A stretch of DNA of 32,477 nucleotides from Johnsonella sp. (GTDB lineage Bacteria > Bacillota > Clostridia > Lachnospirales > Lachnospiraceae): positions 1-32,477 of the forward strand of contig JAUMWW010000004.1 of NCBI GenBank assembly GCA_030529445.1, given 5' to 3'. The position numbers and the translations under genes are program-made. Below the pieces are notes generated by a model that saw nothing but the letters and a program-made list of their open reading frames with translations, was not told the DNA's origin and ran no database searches. This document shows positions 8,188 through 15,797 of the stretch, piece after piece; the stretch's first letter is position 1; each line of letters begins with the position of its first letter.

Positions 8188-9126
8188 ATGGAGAGACAAA
8201 AAATACATTTGGACTGTGATCCCGGGCATGATGACGCAATCAATATCATGCTGGCGGGAGCGGCTCCCGAGCTTGAATTAATGGGAATATCGGTCGTGGC
8301 GGGAAATCAGACCCTGGAGAAAACGACGATCAACGCATTGCAAATCTGCCAGTATCTGGGATTGGACGAGGTGCCTGTCAGCGCGGGAAGCGCAAACGCA
8401 ATGGTAAGGAACAGAATCATCGCAGGAGATATTCACGGGGAGAGCGGCTTGGACGGTCCGGAATTTGAGGCATTGCATAAAAAAGCCGATCCGAGGCATG
8501 GGGTGAATCTGATCATCGACAATGTAATGAAGGCATACGGGGAGATCATCCTCGTGCCCAGCGGTCCCCTGACCAATATCGCTCTGGCGATGAGAATGGA
8601 GCCCAAGATCATGAAAGGCATCAAGAGGATCGTTTTGATGGGCGGCTCCTACCAGAACGGAAATGTTACACCGGCAGCGGAGTTTAATATTATGGCGGAT
8701 GCGGAAGCTGCCTTTGTCGTATTTAATTCCGGCGTTCCGATTACCATGGTCGGACTCGATGTCACCAGAAAAGTGCTTTGTTATCCCTCCATCGTAGAGA
8801 GAATGGAGAAGATAGGAACAAAGCCGGCAAAGCTCTTTGCCGATCTGATGAAATTCTTCAATAAAACGCAAAAAGAGGTATTCGGCTGGGAGGGAGGACC
8901 TCTTCACGATCCGGTAACCTGTGCGGCGATCATTGATGAAAAGCTTCTGAAGACAAAGTTTGTACATGCGAGCATCGATATCCGTTCGGAAGAAAGCTAC
9001 GGAAGGACGAACTGCGATATGTTCCATTATATGAAGAAGGAGCCCAACTGCGACGTGGCATACGATATCGATGTGGAAAGATTTTGGGATATTATAGAAC
9101 AGGGAATAAGAAATTATGGAGAATAG
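8188..9126 (+). CDS. Nucleoside hydrolase (inosine/uridine-preferring family)
   Basis: This 312-residue enzyme would hydrolyse the N-glycosidic bond of nucleosides to give free base and ribose. The Ca2+-binding signature is at the N-terminus (LDCDPGHDDA, with Asp9, Asp11, Asp15 and Asp16), and the later active-site pair His240-Asp241 is in GGPLHDPVTC. The length fits the family. The start at 8188 is chosen because AGAGGAG lies directly upstream and the DCDPG motif is then near residue 9 as usual; the reading frame stays open further upstream but has no such site. Its place after the importer and downstream of ribokinase makes the salvage path complete. Purine versus pyrimidine preference cannot be told. 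Confidence 0.9.
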   Translation: MERQKIHLDCDPGHDDAINIMLAGAAPELELMGISVVAGNQTLEKTTINALQICQYLGLDEVPVSAGSANAMVRNRIIAGDIHGESGLDGPEFEALHKKADPRHGVNLIIDNVMKAYGEIILVPSGPLTNIALAMRMEPKIMKGIKRIVLMGGSYQNGNVTPAAEFNIMADAEAAFVVFNSGVPITMVGLDVTRKVLCYPSIVERMEKIGTKPAKLFADLMKFFNKTQKEVFGWEGGPLHDPVTCAAIIDEKLLKTKFVHASIDIRSEESYGRTNCDMFHYMKKEPNCDVAYDIDVERFWDIIEQGIRNYGE

Positions 9127-10399
9127 AGTGGAGCTGCTAAAGCAGACCTTGGAAGCAAGAAAAGAAGAATACCTCTCTTATTTGAAGGATCTGATCGCAA
9201 TCGATACGATGGATTTGGGGCACGGCATAGAGGGCGGCAGAGAAAAGGAGGGGCAGATCTACCTCGAAAAGCTCTATAAAAACATGGGCGTCAGCCGGCT
9301 TAAGAAGGATGAGCTCAGGGAAGAGAGCATTCAAGAGAGCATGAAAAAGCACGGGGAAGGCAATCCCGGGCATAATTACGATGACAGATACAATCTCTAT
9401 GCGCTTTTTGAAGGAGAGGACAAGAACAGAAGCCTGATGTTCAACTCCCATATCGATACAATGCCGCCGGGAGATATTTCCCTCTGGAAATACCCCCCTC
9501 ATGCTCCGACCGAAGAGGACGGCAAATTATACGGGCTCGGAGCAGCCGATATGAAGGCGGGACTCATGGCATCCCTTATGGGAGTGAAACTCCTTCAGGA
9601 TGCAAAGATCAAGCTCCCCTGTAATATCAAAATCTGTACGGTTTGTGATGAAGAAGGAGGGGGCAACGGTTCGATTCAGGCTGCGATGAGCGGAGAAAAC
9701 GCCGATGCCGTGATTGTCTGTGAACCGACCGGAAGAGAGCTGATCCGCGCTCATATGGGTTTTGTATTTTTTAAAGTGGAGATCAAGGGTAAGGCGAATC
9801 ATTCCGGAGAGAAGCATCTCGGAATTTCGGCAATCGATAAGACAATAGGGCTGATCAAGGCTTTGGAAAAGCTTGAAGAAAAATGGGCATCCTCTTATCG
9901 CCATGAGCTGCTTCCCCCTCCGAACTTAAATGTCGGAACGATACATGGAGGAAGTGCGGGCTCAACCGTTGCGGGCGCATGCAGTTTCGAAACCTGTATT
10001 CATTATATTCCCGGACTCATGAGCTTTGAACAGGTGGATCAGGAGTTTCGGGAGGCGGTAAATGCATTTGCAAAAGAGGATGAATGGCTCAGAGCCAATC
10101 CGCCCGTGATTACGATGTACCAGAGCGGAGGCGGCTTCGAGCAGGAGGAGAAAGCGCAGATCGTGGAGGCATTTAAAAACAGCTACAGAGAATGCTTCGG
10201 CAGCGAGGTGAAGCTTGTGGGCTCGCCGGCAGGCTGTGATTCCAGGATCTGGAAGAATATAGCAAAATCTCAGGTGCTTCAATACGGACCGGGCAATTTG
10301 GAACAATGCCATGCGGTCAATGAATATGTTGAGATTGAGGAATATTACAAATCCATACTATTGTACGCAAACCTGATTTTGAATTGGGGAGAAAAATAA
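9116..10399 (+). CDS. M20-family metallopeptidase/amidohydrolase, substrate unknown
   Basis: The 427-residue protein has the di-zinc M20 core seen in ArgE, DapE and carboxypeptidase G2. SHID gives metal ligand His112 and Asp114, GAADMKAG gives bridging Asp145, CDEEGGG gives catalytic Glu179 and ligand Glu180, and QCHAVNEY gives His399. A lid or dimerisation domain lies at about residues 215-330. All catalytic residues look present. It overlaps the nucleoside hydrolase by 11 nt, so it is coupled to a nucleoside catabolic gene rather than to amino-acid synthesis. M20 enzymes hydrolyse amide or peptide bonds, including N-carbamoyl compounds. A role on a nucleoside- or base-derived amide is only a guess. 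Confidence 0.82.
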   Translation: MENRVELLKQTLEARKEEYLSYLKDLIAIDTMDLGHGIEGGREKEGQIYLEKLYKNMGVSRLKKDELREESIQESMKKHGEGNPGHNYDDRYNLYALFEGEDKNRSLMFNSHIDTMPPGDISLWKYPPHAPTEEDGKLYGLGAADMKAGLMASLMGVKLLQDAKIKLPCNIKICTVCDEEGGGNGSIQAAMSGENADAVIVCEPTGRELIRAHMGFVFFKVEIKGKANHSGEKHLGISAIDKTIGLIKALEKLEEKWASSYRHELLPPPNLNVGTIHGGSAGSTVAGACSFETCIHYIPGLMSFEQVDQEFREAVNAFAKEDEWLRANPPVITMYQSGGGFEQEEKAQIVEAFKNSYRECFGSEVKLVGSPAGCDSRIWKNIAKSQVLQYGPGNLEQCHAVNEYVEIEEYYKSILLYANLILNWGEK

Positions 10400-10413
10400 A
10401 AGGAGATAAGAAA

Positions 10414-11163
10414 ATGAGCAAAAAAATACTTTTGGCAGGCGAGTCATGGATGAGTTATACGACACATGTAAAGGGATTTGATACCTTCTATACTTCGGTA
10501 TATGAGTCGGGGGAGAAATATATTAAAAAAGCGCTCGAAGAGGCGGGATATGAGGTGGATTTCATGCCGAACCATGTCTGCCTGGACGGATTTCCCTTTA
10601 CGGCGGAGGAGCTTTCGGCGTATAGCTGTATCATTCTCTCGGATATCGGGGCAAATACCCTGCTTCTTCCTACGGCAACCTTCTCCAAGGGCAAGAAAAT
10701 GCCAAACCGCTGCAACCTGCTCAGAGATTATGTGAAAGAGGGCGGAGCGCTTCTGATGGTAGGAGGATATATGACCTTTGCCGGAATCGACGGAAAGGGA
10801 AAATGGCATGATACCGCAGTGCAGGAGGTGCTTCCGGTAGAGGTGCTCACCGTGGATGACAGAATGGAGTACTGTGAGGGGATCGTGCCGGTAAGCGTGG
10901 ATAAGGCGCACCCGATTTTAAAGGATATCGAGGGAGAGTGGCCCCATGTGCTGGGATATAATAAGACCATACTCAAGGAGGGAGCGGCTCTGGTCGCTAA
11001 GATAGGAGAGGATCCCTTCATCGCATGTATGGACTGCGGAAAGGGAAAGGCGGCGGTCATCACGACGGACTGTGCACCGCACTGGGCTCCTGCGGAGTTC
11101 TGCGAGTGGAAGCATTATAACAGACTCTTCGGACAGATCGTGGATTTTATTACGGCTAAATAA
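10414..11163 (+). CDS. Class I glutamine-amidotransferase-like protein
   Basis: A 249-residue protein resembling the putative glutamine amidotransferase family of unknown function (PF07090-like): a GESWMSYTTHVKGFD start, a ThuA/GATase-like Rossmann core, a GGALLMVGGYMTFAG turn at about residues 118-132, and a C-terminal TTDCAPHWAP region. I cannot point to a certain nucleophilic Cys in a classical GxCxG elbow; the elbow-like GGYMT has no Cys. It may therefore be a non-amidotransferase member of the fold. AAAGGAGAT before ATG 10414 sets the start, 14 nt after the M20 stop. It is the last gene of the operon, with a strong terminator 20 nt downstream. Its role in nucleoside use is unknown. Confidence 0.75.
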   Translation: MSKKILLAGESWMSYTTHVKGFDTFYTSVYESGEKYIKKALEEAGYEVDFMPNHVCLDGFPFTAEELSAYSCIILSDIGANTLLLPTATFSKGKKMPNRCNLLRDYVKEGGALLMVGGYMTFAGIDGKGKWHDTAVQEVLPVEVLTVDDRMEYCEGIVPVSVDKAHPILKDIEGEWPHVLGYNKTILKEGAALVAKIGEDPFIACMDCGKGKAAVITTDCAPHWAPAEFCEWKHYNRLFGQIVDFITAK

Positions 11164-11183
11164 AATTTCTTCGGGAGAAAAGA

Positions 11184-11235
11184 AAAAAATGATGTCAGGC
11201 TGCGGTAAAGAAAGCGCGGTCCGGCATCATTTTTT
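11184..11235 (+). terminator. Terminator of the nucleoside operon
   Basis: AAAAAATGATG (11184-11194) pairs perfectly with CATCATTTTTT (11225-11235), enclosing a GC-rich 30-nt region that can fold further. The A-run/T-run ends mark an intrinsic terminator after the amidotransferase-like gene. Confidence 0.85.
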
Positions 11236-11242
11236 CAAGTGC

Positions 11243-11271
11243 TGGAAAAAACGGAAACTTTATGTTATAAT
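11243..11271 (+). promoter_or_regulatory. Promoter of the aminoacyl-tRNA deacylase gene, with overlapping inverted repeat
   Basis: TGGAAA (11243-11248) and a perfect TATAAT (11266-11271) are 17 bp apart. An inverted repeat, TTATGTT (11260-11266) and AACATAA (11278-11284), straddles the -10 box and predicted start, so it could be a repressor site. Confidence 0.55.
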
Positions 11272-11324
11272 AATCACAACATAACCGCGGATGTTATGAA
11301 TAGAAAAGATTGGAGATAAAGGAT

Positions 11325-11873
11325 ATGGAACTTTTCAGCGGAAGACCGGAGGACTGCAGCGAGAGACTGGAAAAAGAAGTAAAGACTTATGATTTTCTTG
11401 ACAGCCTCAAGATAGAATATATGAGAACCGATCATGAGCATGCGGATACGATAGAAGCCTGCGAGGCGATCAATGAGGTTCTCGGAGTGGAAATCTGCAA
11501 GAATCTCTTTCTCTGCAATAGACAAAAAACCGTGTTCTATCTGCTTCTGATGCCGGGAGATAAGCCCTTTAAGACGAAGGAGCTTTCGAATCAGATCAAT
11601 GCGGCGAGGCTTTCCTTTGCCTCGGGAGAAGCGATGGAGGAGATCCTTAATATTACTCCGGGCTCGGTGAGCGTGCTCGGTTTGATGAATGATAAGGCAA
11701 ATAAGGTTCAGCTTCTGATCGATAAGGATTTATTAAAGGATGAGTTTATCGGCTGCCATCCCTGCATCAATACCTCCAGCCTTAAGATCAGGACGAAGGA
11801 TATTCTCGATAAGTTCTTACCGGCGGTAAAGCATAGACCGATGTACGTGAAGCTGGTCGGAAAGGACGATTAA
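11325..11873 (+). CDS. YbaK/PrdX-type aminoacyl-tRNA deacylase (prolyl-tRNA editing family)
   Basis: A 182-residue free-standing editing domain of the family that hydrolyses mischarged tRNA, typically Ala-tRNA(Pro) or Cys-tRNA(Pro). Visible family segments are EYMRTDHEHADTIEA, the central KNLFLCNRQKTVFYLLLMPG, and GSVSVLGLMND followed by GCHPCINTSSLKI. PrdX-like members are common in Clostridia as a stand-alone protein. The ATG at 11325 is used because GGAG lies 9 nt upstream; an alternative TTG at 11310 lacks a site. The gene has its own promoter and terminator and is therefore monocistronic. Substrate specificity is not proven by sequence. Confidence 0.85.
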   Translation: MELFSGRPEDCSERLEKEVKTYDFLDSLKIEYMRTDHEHADTIEACEAINEVLGVEICKNLFLCNRQKTVFYLLLMPGDKPFKTKELSNQINAARLSFASGEAMEEILNITPGSVSVLGLMNDKANKVQLLIDKDLLKDEFIGCHPCINTSSLKIRTKDILDKFLPAVKHRPMYVKLVGKDD

Positions 11874-11875
11874 AT

Positions 11876-11908
11876 AAAAGCTGCGGGCAAAATTCCCCGC
11901 AGCTTTTT
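11876..11908. terminator. Intrinsic terminator, probably bidirectional
   Basis: AAAAGCTGCGGG (11876-11887) and CCCGCAGCTTTT (11896-11907) form a 12-bp stem with an 8-nt loop. It starts 3 nt after the deacylase stop, and the convergent gene ends at 11940. The A-run on the left arm lets it work in the other direction as well. Confidence 0.92.
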
Positions 11909-11939
11909 GCGTTTTAAAAGAATGGCGCCTACCGCGGTT

Positions 11940-13763
11940 TCAGGAGAGAAATCCTCTTGCCTGAAGAAGGCGGAAGAAATCCTTGGCATAGCGGTACATT
12001 TTCAGCGAATACTCGCCGAATACATCCCCGAGCTCGGTTTTATACACCGTCCAGAGAGCCCATAAAAAACCGCCGAGCGCGGCATAGGAATAAACGATGT
12101 TTTCTTCCTCGTCGGAGGGGGTTCTTTCCAGATAGATCCCCAAAAGCTCATCCATCTTTTCGCGCGTATAATACGAATAGATGGCGCACATCGAAATATC
12201 GATCAGGGGATCCGCCATTCCGGCATATTCCCAGTCGATCAGCTTGACTTTTTTCCCCTCTTCTTTGTTTGGAGGAATAAAAATAAAATTATCCGCAACG
12301 CTGTCGATATGGGATAAAACCTTTTTTCGAGGAATGCTTTTAAGCTTTTCGAGAATGAGATTCATTTTTTCTCTGACTGCAGGATAATCCTCAAAAATCA
12401 TCTCTCCGTTTTGCAGGCAGAGCTTTTCGTAATAATCGATGCGCTCCTCGATATCGAAGGAATGGGCAACCTGAATCTCTGCCTTATGCAGGCGGCGAAG
12501 AACCTCCATGCATTCCGCCATATCCGAGGGATCGGAGGCATCTGCCGTTCTGGAGCCCTCATAAAACCTGGAAATTTTATATCCCGTATCCGGATCAAAA
12601 AAGATCATATGCTCGCTGATGCCGAGCTCTTTGATGGCTTTAAAAGTATTTGCCTCATGCCTCCTGTTGATGAGTTTCTTGGTTCCCAGCCCCGGGATAC
12701 GGCAGATATAACGTGCTTCTCCGATATTAAACAAAAAAGACTTATTGGTCATGCCTGCCTTAAGGCAATGGATATTGATGATATCCTCCTCTTTGATTCC
12801 GAATACCCGGGCAATCAGCTCCATCGCGAGGCTGTCGGATCTCGTCTTATAATAATGGTCAAATTCTCTCAGCTCCTCAAGGTTTTCGAATTCATAAACC
12901 TGATTCGGAGGCTGTTTATTGGCATAGAGGAAAGAAGAATTGCCGTTTTCCGGGAGATGGGTTCTTTTTTTGCAAAGATCCATTAAAATATTTTCCCAAT
13001 AATAATGATCGGTGCCGGCTCTCTGATAATAAAGCTCGACCAAAGGAAGAAATTGCTCCGAAAATTCCCGGCTTAAATAGGCGGGACCGTACATATAATA
13101 GGCATTTTCCCCTCCGATTTCGATATCCTTGATATAGCCTTTTTTCGTGAGGCTTAAGCACCATTCCTTTGTTTTTCCCTCGGAGAAAACACAGGAATAC
13201 CAGGAGCCGGGTTCGTATCTGTGGAACATATTGTTGCGAATCCAATTGTCGGAAGAAAGCAGGTAGGTATTTTTACCGTAAAATAAATGCCTGGTATGCC
13301 AGAGGGTCGAAAGATTGTTTTTTACGGCATATTCCGGATTAAAGACCAGATCCACATCGTATTTATCGATTAAGTACTCGAATTTTTCTTTTAAATAGCC
13401 TACGGCTATCGTGATATTCCGGATCCCCGCCTCATGAAGCTGGAGGATCTGCCGCTCTATCATCGGTATCCCGTGCACCTTTAAAAGACCTTTCGGCGTA
13501 TCATAAGTCAGGGGAACGAAGCGGGAACCGAAGCCGGCGGCGAAGATAACCGCATGATCCACGCGAAAAGGAAGAAGATAGGAAAATCCTTTTTCGCTGA
13601 GCCGGTAGGAAGACTTATCCTTTACCAAAAGCCCGAGCTCCACCGCTTCGGAAACGGCGTGATTGACCATGCCGAGAGAAAGCGAAAGCTTTGCGGCGAG
13701 TTCTCTTTGGGTAGTATTTGAATTTTCAAAATATTCACGACAAATATATGCAATTCTATCCAT
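11940..13763 (-). CDS. Winged-helix / phosphocholine cytidylyltransferase (LicC-like) / choline kinase (LicA-like) fusion
   Basis: The 607-residue protein has three parts. Residues 1-65 are a winged helix (NTTQRELAAKLSLSLGMVNHAV). Residues about 68-300 are a LicC-like nucleotidyltransferase with AAGFGSRFVPLTYDTPKGL and the NNLSTLWH and SSDNWIRNN segments. Residues about 310-600 are a LicA-like choline/ethanolamine kinase with HIDSVADNF (the Brenner-type catalytic loop) and LIDWEYAG (metal-binding Asp). Together these would phosphorylate choline and make CDP-choline for surface decoration. In Haemophilus and Streptococcus these are separate genes. AAGGAG lies 10 nt upstream of the ATG. It is divergent from a secreted protein with choline-binding-type repeats, which supports a phosphocholine role. 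Ethanolamine or another amino-alcohol is an alternative substrate. Confidence 0.87.
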   Translation of the reverse strand: MDRIAYICREYFENSNTTQRELAAKLSLSLGMVNHAVSEAVELGLLVKDKSSYRLSEKGFSYLLPFRVDHAVIFAAGFGSRFVPLTYDTPKGLLKVHGIPMIERQILQLHEAGIRNITIAVGYLKEKFEYLIDKYDVDLVFNPEYAVKNNLSTLWHTRHLFYGKNTYLLSSDNWIRNNMFHRYEPGSWYSCVFSEGKTKEWCLSLTKKGYIKDIEIGGENAYYMYGPAYLSREFSEQFLPLVELYYQRAGTDHYYWENILMDLCKKRTHLPENGNSSFLYANKQPPNQVYEFENLEELREFDHYYKTRSDSLAMELIARVFGIKEEDIINIHCLKAGMTNKSFLFNIGEARYICRIPGLGTKKLINRRHEANTFKAIKELGISEHMIFFDPDTGYKISRFYEGSRTADASDPSDMAECMEVLRRLHKAEIQVAHSFDIEERIDYYEKLCLQNGEMIFEDYPAVREKMNLILEKLKSIPRKKVLSHIDSVADNFIFIPPNKEEGKKVKLIDWEYAGMADPLIDISMCAIYSYYTREKMDELLGIYLERTPSDEEENIVYSYAALGGFLWALWTVYKTELGDVFGEYSLKMYRYAKDFFRLLQARGFLS

Positions 13764-14070
13764 ATGGTATCAGCTCCTTTTTATCCTTGACCTTCGGCCA
13801 TGATGGATAAAGTATACCTTAAAAGCCCCGCTTTTACTATAGAAACTGAGACGGAAGATAAAAAAGAGATGCTTTGTAATATTATTGTAAGAAATTGTAT
13901 ATATAAAATATATAGCATTTTATAAGAAATTATTCTATACTGTGGCTGTGAAAGAGATTATGGTATTGCAAAAATGAAAATAGAGTTGAAAAACTCTTGA
14001 AATCGTAGTATTATTATCTCGTATGCAATTAGGAATTTCAAGTAAAAATGAAAAGGAGAGTGCATTTATT
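13764..14070. other. AT-rich divergent intergenic region
   Basis: This 307-bp gap holds the leaders of two divergent genes. On the minus side a TATACT box (complement of 13811-13816) could serve the LicC-LicA fusion, though no good -35 box is visible. On the plus side are several AT-rich stretches (13885-13941), including a TATACT at 13936-13941. The best promoter for the repeat protein is at 13986-14014. I see no further gene or structured RNA. Confidence 0.5.
13986..14014 (+). promoter_or_regulatory. Promoter of the choline-binding-type repeat protein
   Basis: TTGAAA (13986-13991) and TATTAT (14009-14014) are 17 bp apart, predicting a start near 14021. A GAGTT-GAAA-AACTC hairpin (13983-13996) overlaps the -35 box. 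The predicted start argues for translation from ATG 14071 and against the upstream ATG at 14023. Confidence 0.6.
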
Positions 14071-15684
14071 ATGAGAAAGCAAACTAAAATAGCTGCAATT
14101 GTTTCTGCAGCGGCATTGCTTGTTATCGGTGCATCTATGACTTCTTTTGCTGCTACAGGTTGGCAGGAAGAGAACGGTACATGGGTATACTATAATAAGG
14201 CAGGCGAAAAAGTAACAGAAGAGTGGGCTAAGTCAGGCGACAAGTGGTTCTATCTCGGATCTGAGGGCGAGATGGTTACCAACAGCATTATCGAAGACAA
14301 CGGAAATATCTTCTATGTTGACGAGAACGGTGTTATGGTAACAAATCGTTGGGTTGAGATCGACAACTCCGCTGACGAGGATGATGCAGCACCGGATACC
14401 GTATGGTATTACTTCCAGAACAACGGTAAGGCATATACCGCTCCCACATCAAACAACACATCCTTCAAGACCATCAACGGCAAGAAGTATGCGTTCGATG
14501 AGGACGGAAAGATGCTTTTCGGTTGGGTAGGCGAGCAGTCAAACAGACTTACCGATGACAGCGGATGGGTAGATGCAATCTACTATCTCGGAAACTCTGA
14601 TGACGGTGCGCAGTTTGCAAATACTTGGGCATACATCCATGTAATTGATGATCAGGAAGAGGATGAGGATCAGGATTACTGGTTCTACTTCGGAGCAAAC
14701 GGCAAGAAGTATAAGAAAGCAGATCCGGATAAGGTTTATGAGAAGACCATCAACGGCAAGAAGTACACCTTCGATATGAGAGGAAAGATGCTCAGTGAGT
14801 GGGTTGCTACCCCGAACAACGCATCCTGGACAGATGCTGATTCGGCTTCCGCTTCCGACTTCAAGTACTTCTCTACACCGGAAGACGGTGCTAGATATAC
14901 CAGAAGCTGGTTCAGAGTTCTTCCGAGCAAGCGCTTCGACAGCAAGGATTCTGAGGACGAAGAAGCAAATGCACGTTGGTTCTATGCTGACGGCAAGGGC
15001 GGTCTGATTGTAAGCAAGGTTAAGACGATCAACGGTAAGAAGTATGCATTCGATGAGAACGGCGAGATGCTTGCAGGACTTCGTTATGTAGAGTTCAACG
15101 CAGCAGGCGATATCGTTTCTACCGAGGAAATCAACTCTCTTGACAAGATCAAGACCTACACAGAGGACTACTCTGCAACATGGACTGATACAGCAGGCAA
15201 GAGCGGCGTATACTACTTCGGCGACGAGGAGAAGGACGGAGCAATGAAGACCGGACTTGTTAACCTCACTGTTGACGGAGACAGCTATACCTTCAAGTTC
15301 AGAGCATCCGGCGCAAACAAGGGACAGGGTGAGCACGGAAGATCTGACAAGAGCTACTACATGAATGGACGTAAGGTTCAGGCTGATTCGGATGATAAGT
15401 ACAAAGCATATCTTCTGGATCCGGCTACAAACCACAGAACAATCCTTATGGATCTTGACTCCACAAGCCTTGTAAAGAATGTTTACAAGTATAAGAACGA
15501 TGATCCGAGCAAGGAGATCGAGTACAAGGGAGACAAGAATTCTCTTAACGGATACGGCGCGGGAGATAAGATCGTAGTTCTGAACACTTCAGGATCGGTT
15601 GCTACCGGAACGAAGAAGGACGGATATGATGTTAAGCTCGTAATCAAGGGCGGATACCTTGTAGGCGCTTATATCGAATACTAA
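14071..15684 (+). CDS. Secreted cell-surface protein with choline-binding-type (CW-binding) repeats
   Basis: The 537-residue protein has a signal peptide (positive MRKQTK, hydrophobic core, cleavage near SFA-ATG at residues 26-30). Two Trp/Tyr-rich repeats follow (GWQEENGTWVYYNKAGE, KWFYLGSEGEMV). Then three longer units begin with TINGKKY at residues 134, 226 and 319, a period of 92-93 residues. The C-terminal 150 residues are not repeat-like and have no LPXTG motif. The repeats are of the type that hold proteins to phosphocholine-bearing teichoic acids or bind glucans. AAGGAG lies 12 nt before ATG 14071. Codons differ from the neighbours (more AAC, AAG, TAC, GAC), as in highly expressed genes. 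Long Asp/Glu-rich inserts are unusual. Its neighbour makes activated phosphocholine. Confidence 0.82.
   Translation: MRKQTKIAAIVSAAALLVIGASMTSFAATGWQEENGTWVYYNKAGEKVTEEWAKSGDKWFYLGSEGEMVTNSIIEDNGNIFYVDENGVMVTNRWVEIDNSADEDDAAPDTVWYYFQNNGKAYTAPTSNNTSFKTINGKKYAFDEDGKMLFGWVGEQSNRLTDDSGWVDAIYYLGNSDDGAQFANTWAYIHVIDDQEEDEDQDYWFYFGANGKKYKKADPDKVYEKTINGKKYTFDMRGKMLSEWVATPNNASWTDADSASASDFKYFSTPEDGARYTRSWFRVLPSKRFDSKDSEDEEANARWFYADGKGGLIVSKVKTINGKKYAFDENGEMLAGLRYVEFNAAGDIVSTEEINSLDKIKTYTEDYSATWTDTAGKSGVYYFGDEEKDGAMKTGLVNLTVDGDSYTFKFRASGANKGQGEHGRSDKSYYMNGRKVQADSDDKYKAYLLDPATNHRTILMDLDSTSLVKNVYKYKNDDPSKEIEYKGDKNSLNGYGAGDKIVVLNTSGSVATGTKKDGYDVKLVIKGGYLVGAYIEY
14470..15303 (+). repeat. Three tandem units of 92-93 codons
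   Basis: Units start at 14470, 14746 and 15025 with codons for TINGKKY(A/T)FD and a following GKML or GEML, then variable acidic inserts and a Tyr-Phe-rich strand (YYLGNSDDGA, YFSTPEDGA, YYFGDEEKDGA). The first bases of each unit are nearly identical at DNA level while the inserts diverge, which suggests old duplication with selection on the binding motif. The third unit is drawn to about 15303 by length. Confidence 0.7.
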
Positions 15685-15737
15685 TTTCTGTTAATCTATA
15701 GCTAGATAAATATTTCGAGATGAAATACTAATTGCGG

Positions 15738-15764
15738 CAGGAGGGCGAAAGCCCTCCTGTTTTA
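15738..15764 (+). terminator. Strong intrinsic terminator
   Basis: CAGGAGGGC (15738-15746), a GAAA tetraloop and GCCCTCCTG (15751-15759) followed by TTTTAT make a perfect 9-bp hairpin. It ends the repeat-protein transcript. Only 33 nt remain before the NUDIX gene, with no clear promoter in between. Confidence 0.93.
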
Positions 15765-15797
15765 TATCCGCAGAAAACAAAAAAGAAGGAGAAAAAC

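Noticed and set aside
14023-14070. Start of the repeat protein at ATG 14023
   Set aside because: The predicted transcript start is at about 14021 and no binding site precedes it; ATG 14071 gives a normal signal peptide and has AAGGAG.
14470-15303. CRISPR-like or non-coding tandem repeat
   Set aside because: The units are in one coding frame, diverge in the inserts and encode a wall-binding motif.
14539-15435. Open frame of 298 codons on the minus strand, opposite the surface repeat protein
   Set aside because: It mirrors the repeat structure of the plus-strand gene, is rich in Cys/Ile/Leu from codon complementarity and has no supporting start site.
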